Assembly (NCBI GenBank): GCA_021324155.1
Contig: JAJPJQ010000042.1
Coordinates: 1-64,000, forward strand
Length of the DNA: 64,000 nt
Direction of reading: 5' to 3'
Source of the DNA: Pseudomonadota bacterium
Lineage (GTDB): Bacteria > Desulfobacterota > Binatia > UBA9968
Shown: positions 63,337 through 64,000 of the stretch, piece by piece
How positions within the stretch are numbered: position 1 is the stretch's first letter
How the letters are laid out: each line of letters begins with the position of its first letter
Notes under the pieces: model-generated
What the model was told of the DNA's origin: nothing
What the model saw: the letters and a program-made list of their open reading frames with translations, nothing else
The model's database searches: none
Position numbers and translations under genes: made by a program

Positions 63337-64000
63337 ATGAGATCGATCGTTATAGAACCGGCGCTCCGGCGGCTTGCCGTCGTCATCGTCACTCTCATAT
63401 TAGCGGCGGGGCTGTCCTCCGATGGCCCGGCTAAGGCGCCGCCGTTCGGCCGCTCCGACACCCTTGTCACAAAAAAAGTCTCGTTCGCGGTCCTCGACGA
63501 CTACGACAAGGGCGACGACCTCGCCGAAGTCGCCAAAGATTTCGCGCTCATGAAGCAGCTCGGCATCGACACGATGCGAACCAGCTTCGGCTGGGACGAT
63601 TACGAGCCCCAGCGCGGCCAGTACGACTTCGACTGGCTCAAGCGCTTCGTCGCGCTCGCCGCGAAAAACGGCATCAAGCTTCGGCCGTACATCGGCTACA
63701 CGCCGAAATGGGCCGGAAAGCCCGGCGCGGACAAGGAAGACTGGAACAACGCGCCCGCCGACCCGCGCGATTGGTACAACTTCGTCTACAACCTCGTTCG
63801 CGCTCTGCAGCCTTACGGCAACGTCATATCGTACGAAATCTACAACGAGGAGAACGCGCGGCTGTGGTGGGACGGCTCGATCGATGAATATATGGAGACG
63901 TTAAAGACGGGCTATCTCGCCGTCAAGGCCGTCGATCCGCGGCTAGACGTTCTGATCGGCGGCTTCGTCTTCCCCGACGCGAACTGGATGTACGCGATCA
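63337..64000 (+). CDS. Secreted clan GH-A glycoside hydrolase, 3' end cut off
   Basis: Open to the window edge (221 codons). An N-terminal signal-like helix (about 10-28) is followed by a TIM-barrel glycosidase start: LMKQLGIDTMRTSFGWDDYE, FDWLKRFVALAAKNGIKLRPY, and the acid/base motif YEIYNEEN (the NE of clan GH-A). The pattern resembles GH39, GH5 or related beta-glycosidases; the family cannot be fixed without the nucleophile, which lies beyond the window. Substrate unknown. Confidence 0.8.
   Translation, partial: MRSIVIEPALRRLAVVIVTLILAAGLSSDGPAKAPPFGRSDTLVTKKVSFAVLDDYDKGDDLAEVAKDFALMKQLGIDTMRTSFGWDDYEPQRGQYDFDWLKRFVALAAKNGIKLRPYIGYTPKWAGKPGADKEDWNNAPADPRDWYNFVYNLVRALQPYGNVISYEIYNEENARLWWDGSIDEYMETLKTGYLAVKAVDPRLDVLIGGFVFPDANWMYAI

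Overview
The window is a GC-rich, gene-dense piece of a bacterial chromosome (roughly 60-65 % GC by eye). No stretch over about 200 bases lacks a gene. I saw no rRNA, tRNA, CRISPR array, transposase or integrase. Housekeeping genes, a complete System I cytochrome c maturation operon, a large Lhr helicase, UbiD-family decarboxylases, ACMSD-type amidohydrolase and repeated NMT1-like periplasmic binding proteins suggest an uncultivated Gram-negative soil or sediment lineage near the former Deltaproteobacteria, Binatota, Methylomirabilota and Rokubacteria. That placement is inference from gene content; no marker gene settles it.

Region 1 (1-12078, minus strand): homoserine dehydrogenase (cut by the window edge), an AlaC-like aminotransferase, recG, carB, carA, a PyrB/PyrI-zinc/PyrR triple fusion, a free pyrR and a YfcE-like phosphodiesterase. 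The gap between the phosphodiesterase and pyrR holds a PyrR-type RNA binding loop followed by an intrinsic terminator, so the pyrimidine operon looks attenuated. Region 2 (12200-21600): an amidohydrolase, two small unknown genes, two Ser/Gly-rich lipoproteins, a secreted peptidoglycan-binding protein, DgkA and Lhr. Three terminators here share one stem sequence.

Region 3 (21605-36179, all minus) is a long tightly packed array: icd-mdh-sucC-sucD-ndk-rlmN-mtnP-pfkB-like-GT2-ugd-uxs-galE-like-lepA-lepB. It joins TCA cycle, nucleotide, RNA modification, methionine salvage and UDP-sugar functions. The gaps icd/mdh, mdh/sucC and sucC/sucD each hold a different self-complementary array of about 7-base words.

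Region 4 (36327-43307, plus) is ccmABCDEFG plus a CcmH-CcmI fusion, a full haem delivery and cytochrome c ligation set. Another word array runs into the ccmH gene and encodes its signal peptide. Region 5 (43368-46940) holds small repeated peptides ending in a conserved RRLQSGAS-type tail, an unknown 267-residue protein, a cyclophilin and a PaaK-like adenylate-forming enzyme.

Region 6 (46951-62241) is accessory: three UbiD-family genes (one short and lacking active-site residues), two haem-oxygenase-like diiron proteins, a DapA-like aldolase, a lipid acyltransferase homologue, a bicupin, a cytidylate-kinase-like/BON protein, three periplasmic binding proteins without permeases, and two tandem secreted S74 autoprocessing proteins. 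Two adjacent plus-strand units (51918-55122 and 55235-58031) each pair a UbiD with a diiron-type protein, with a perfect operator-like palindrome between them. The window ends with an FRG-domain protein and the start of a secreted glycoside hydrolase.
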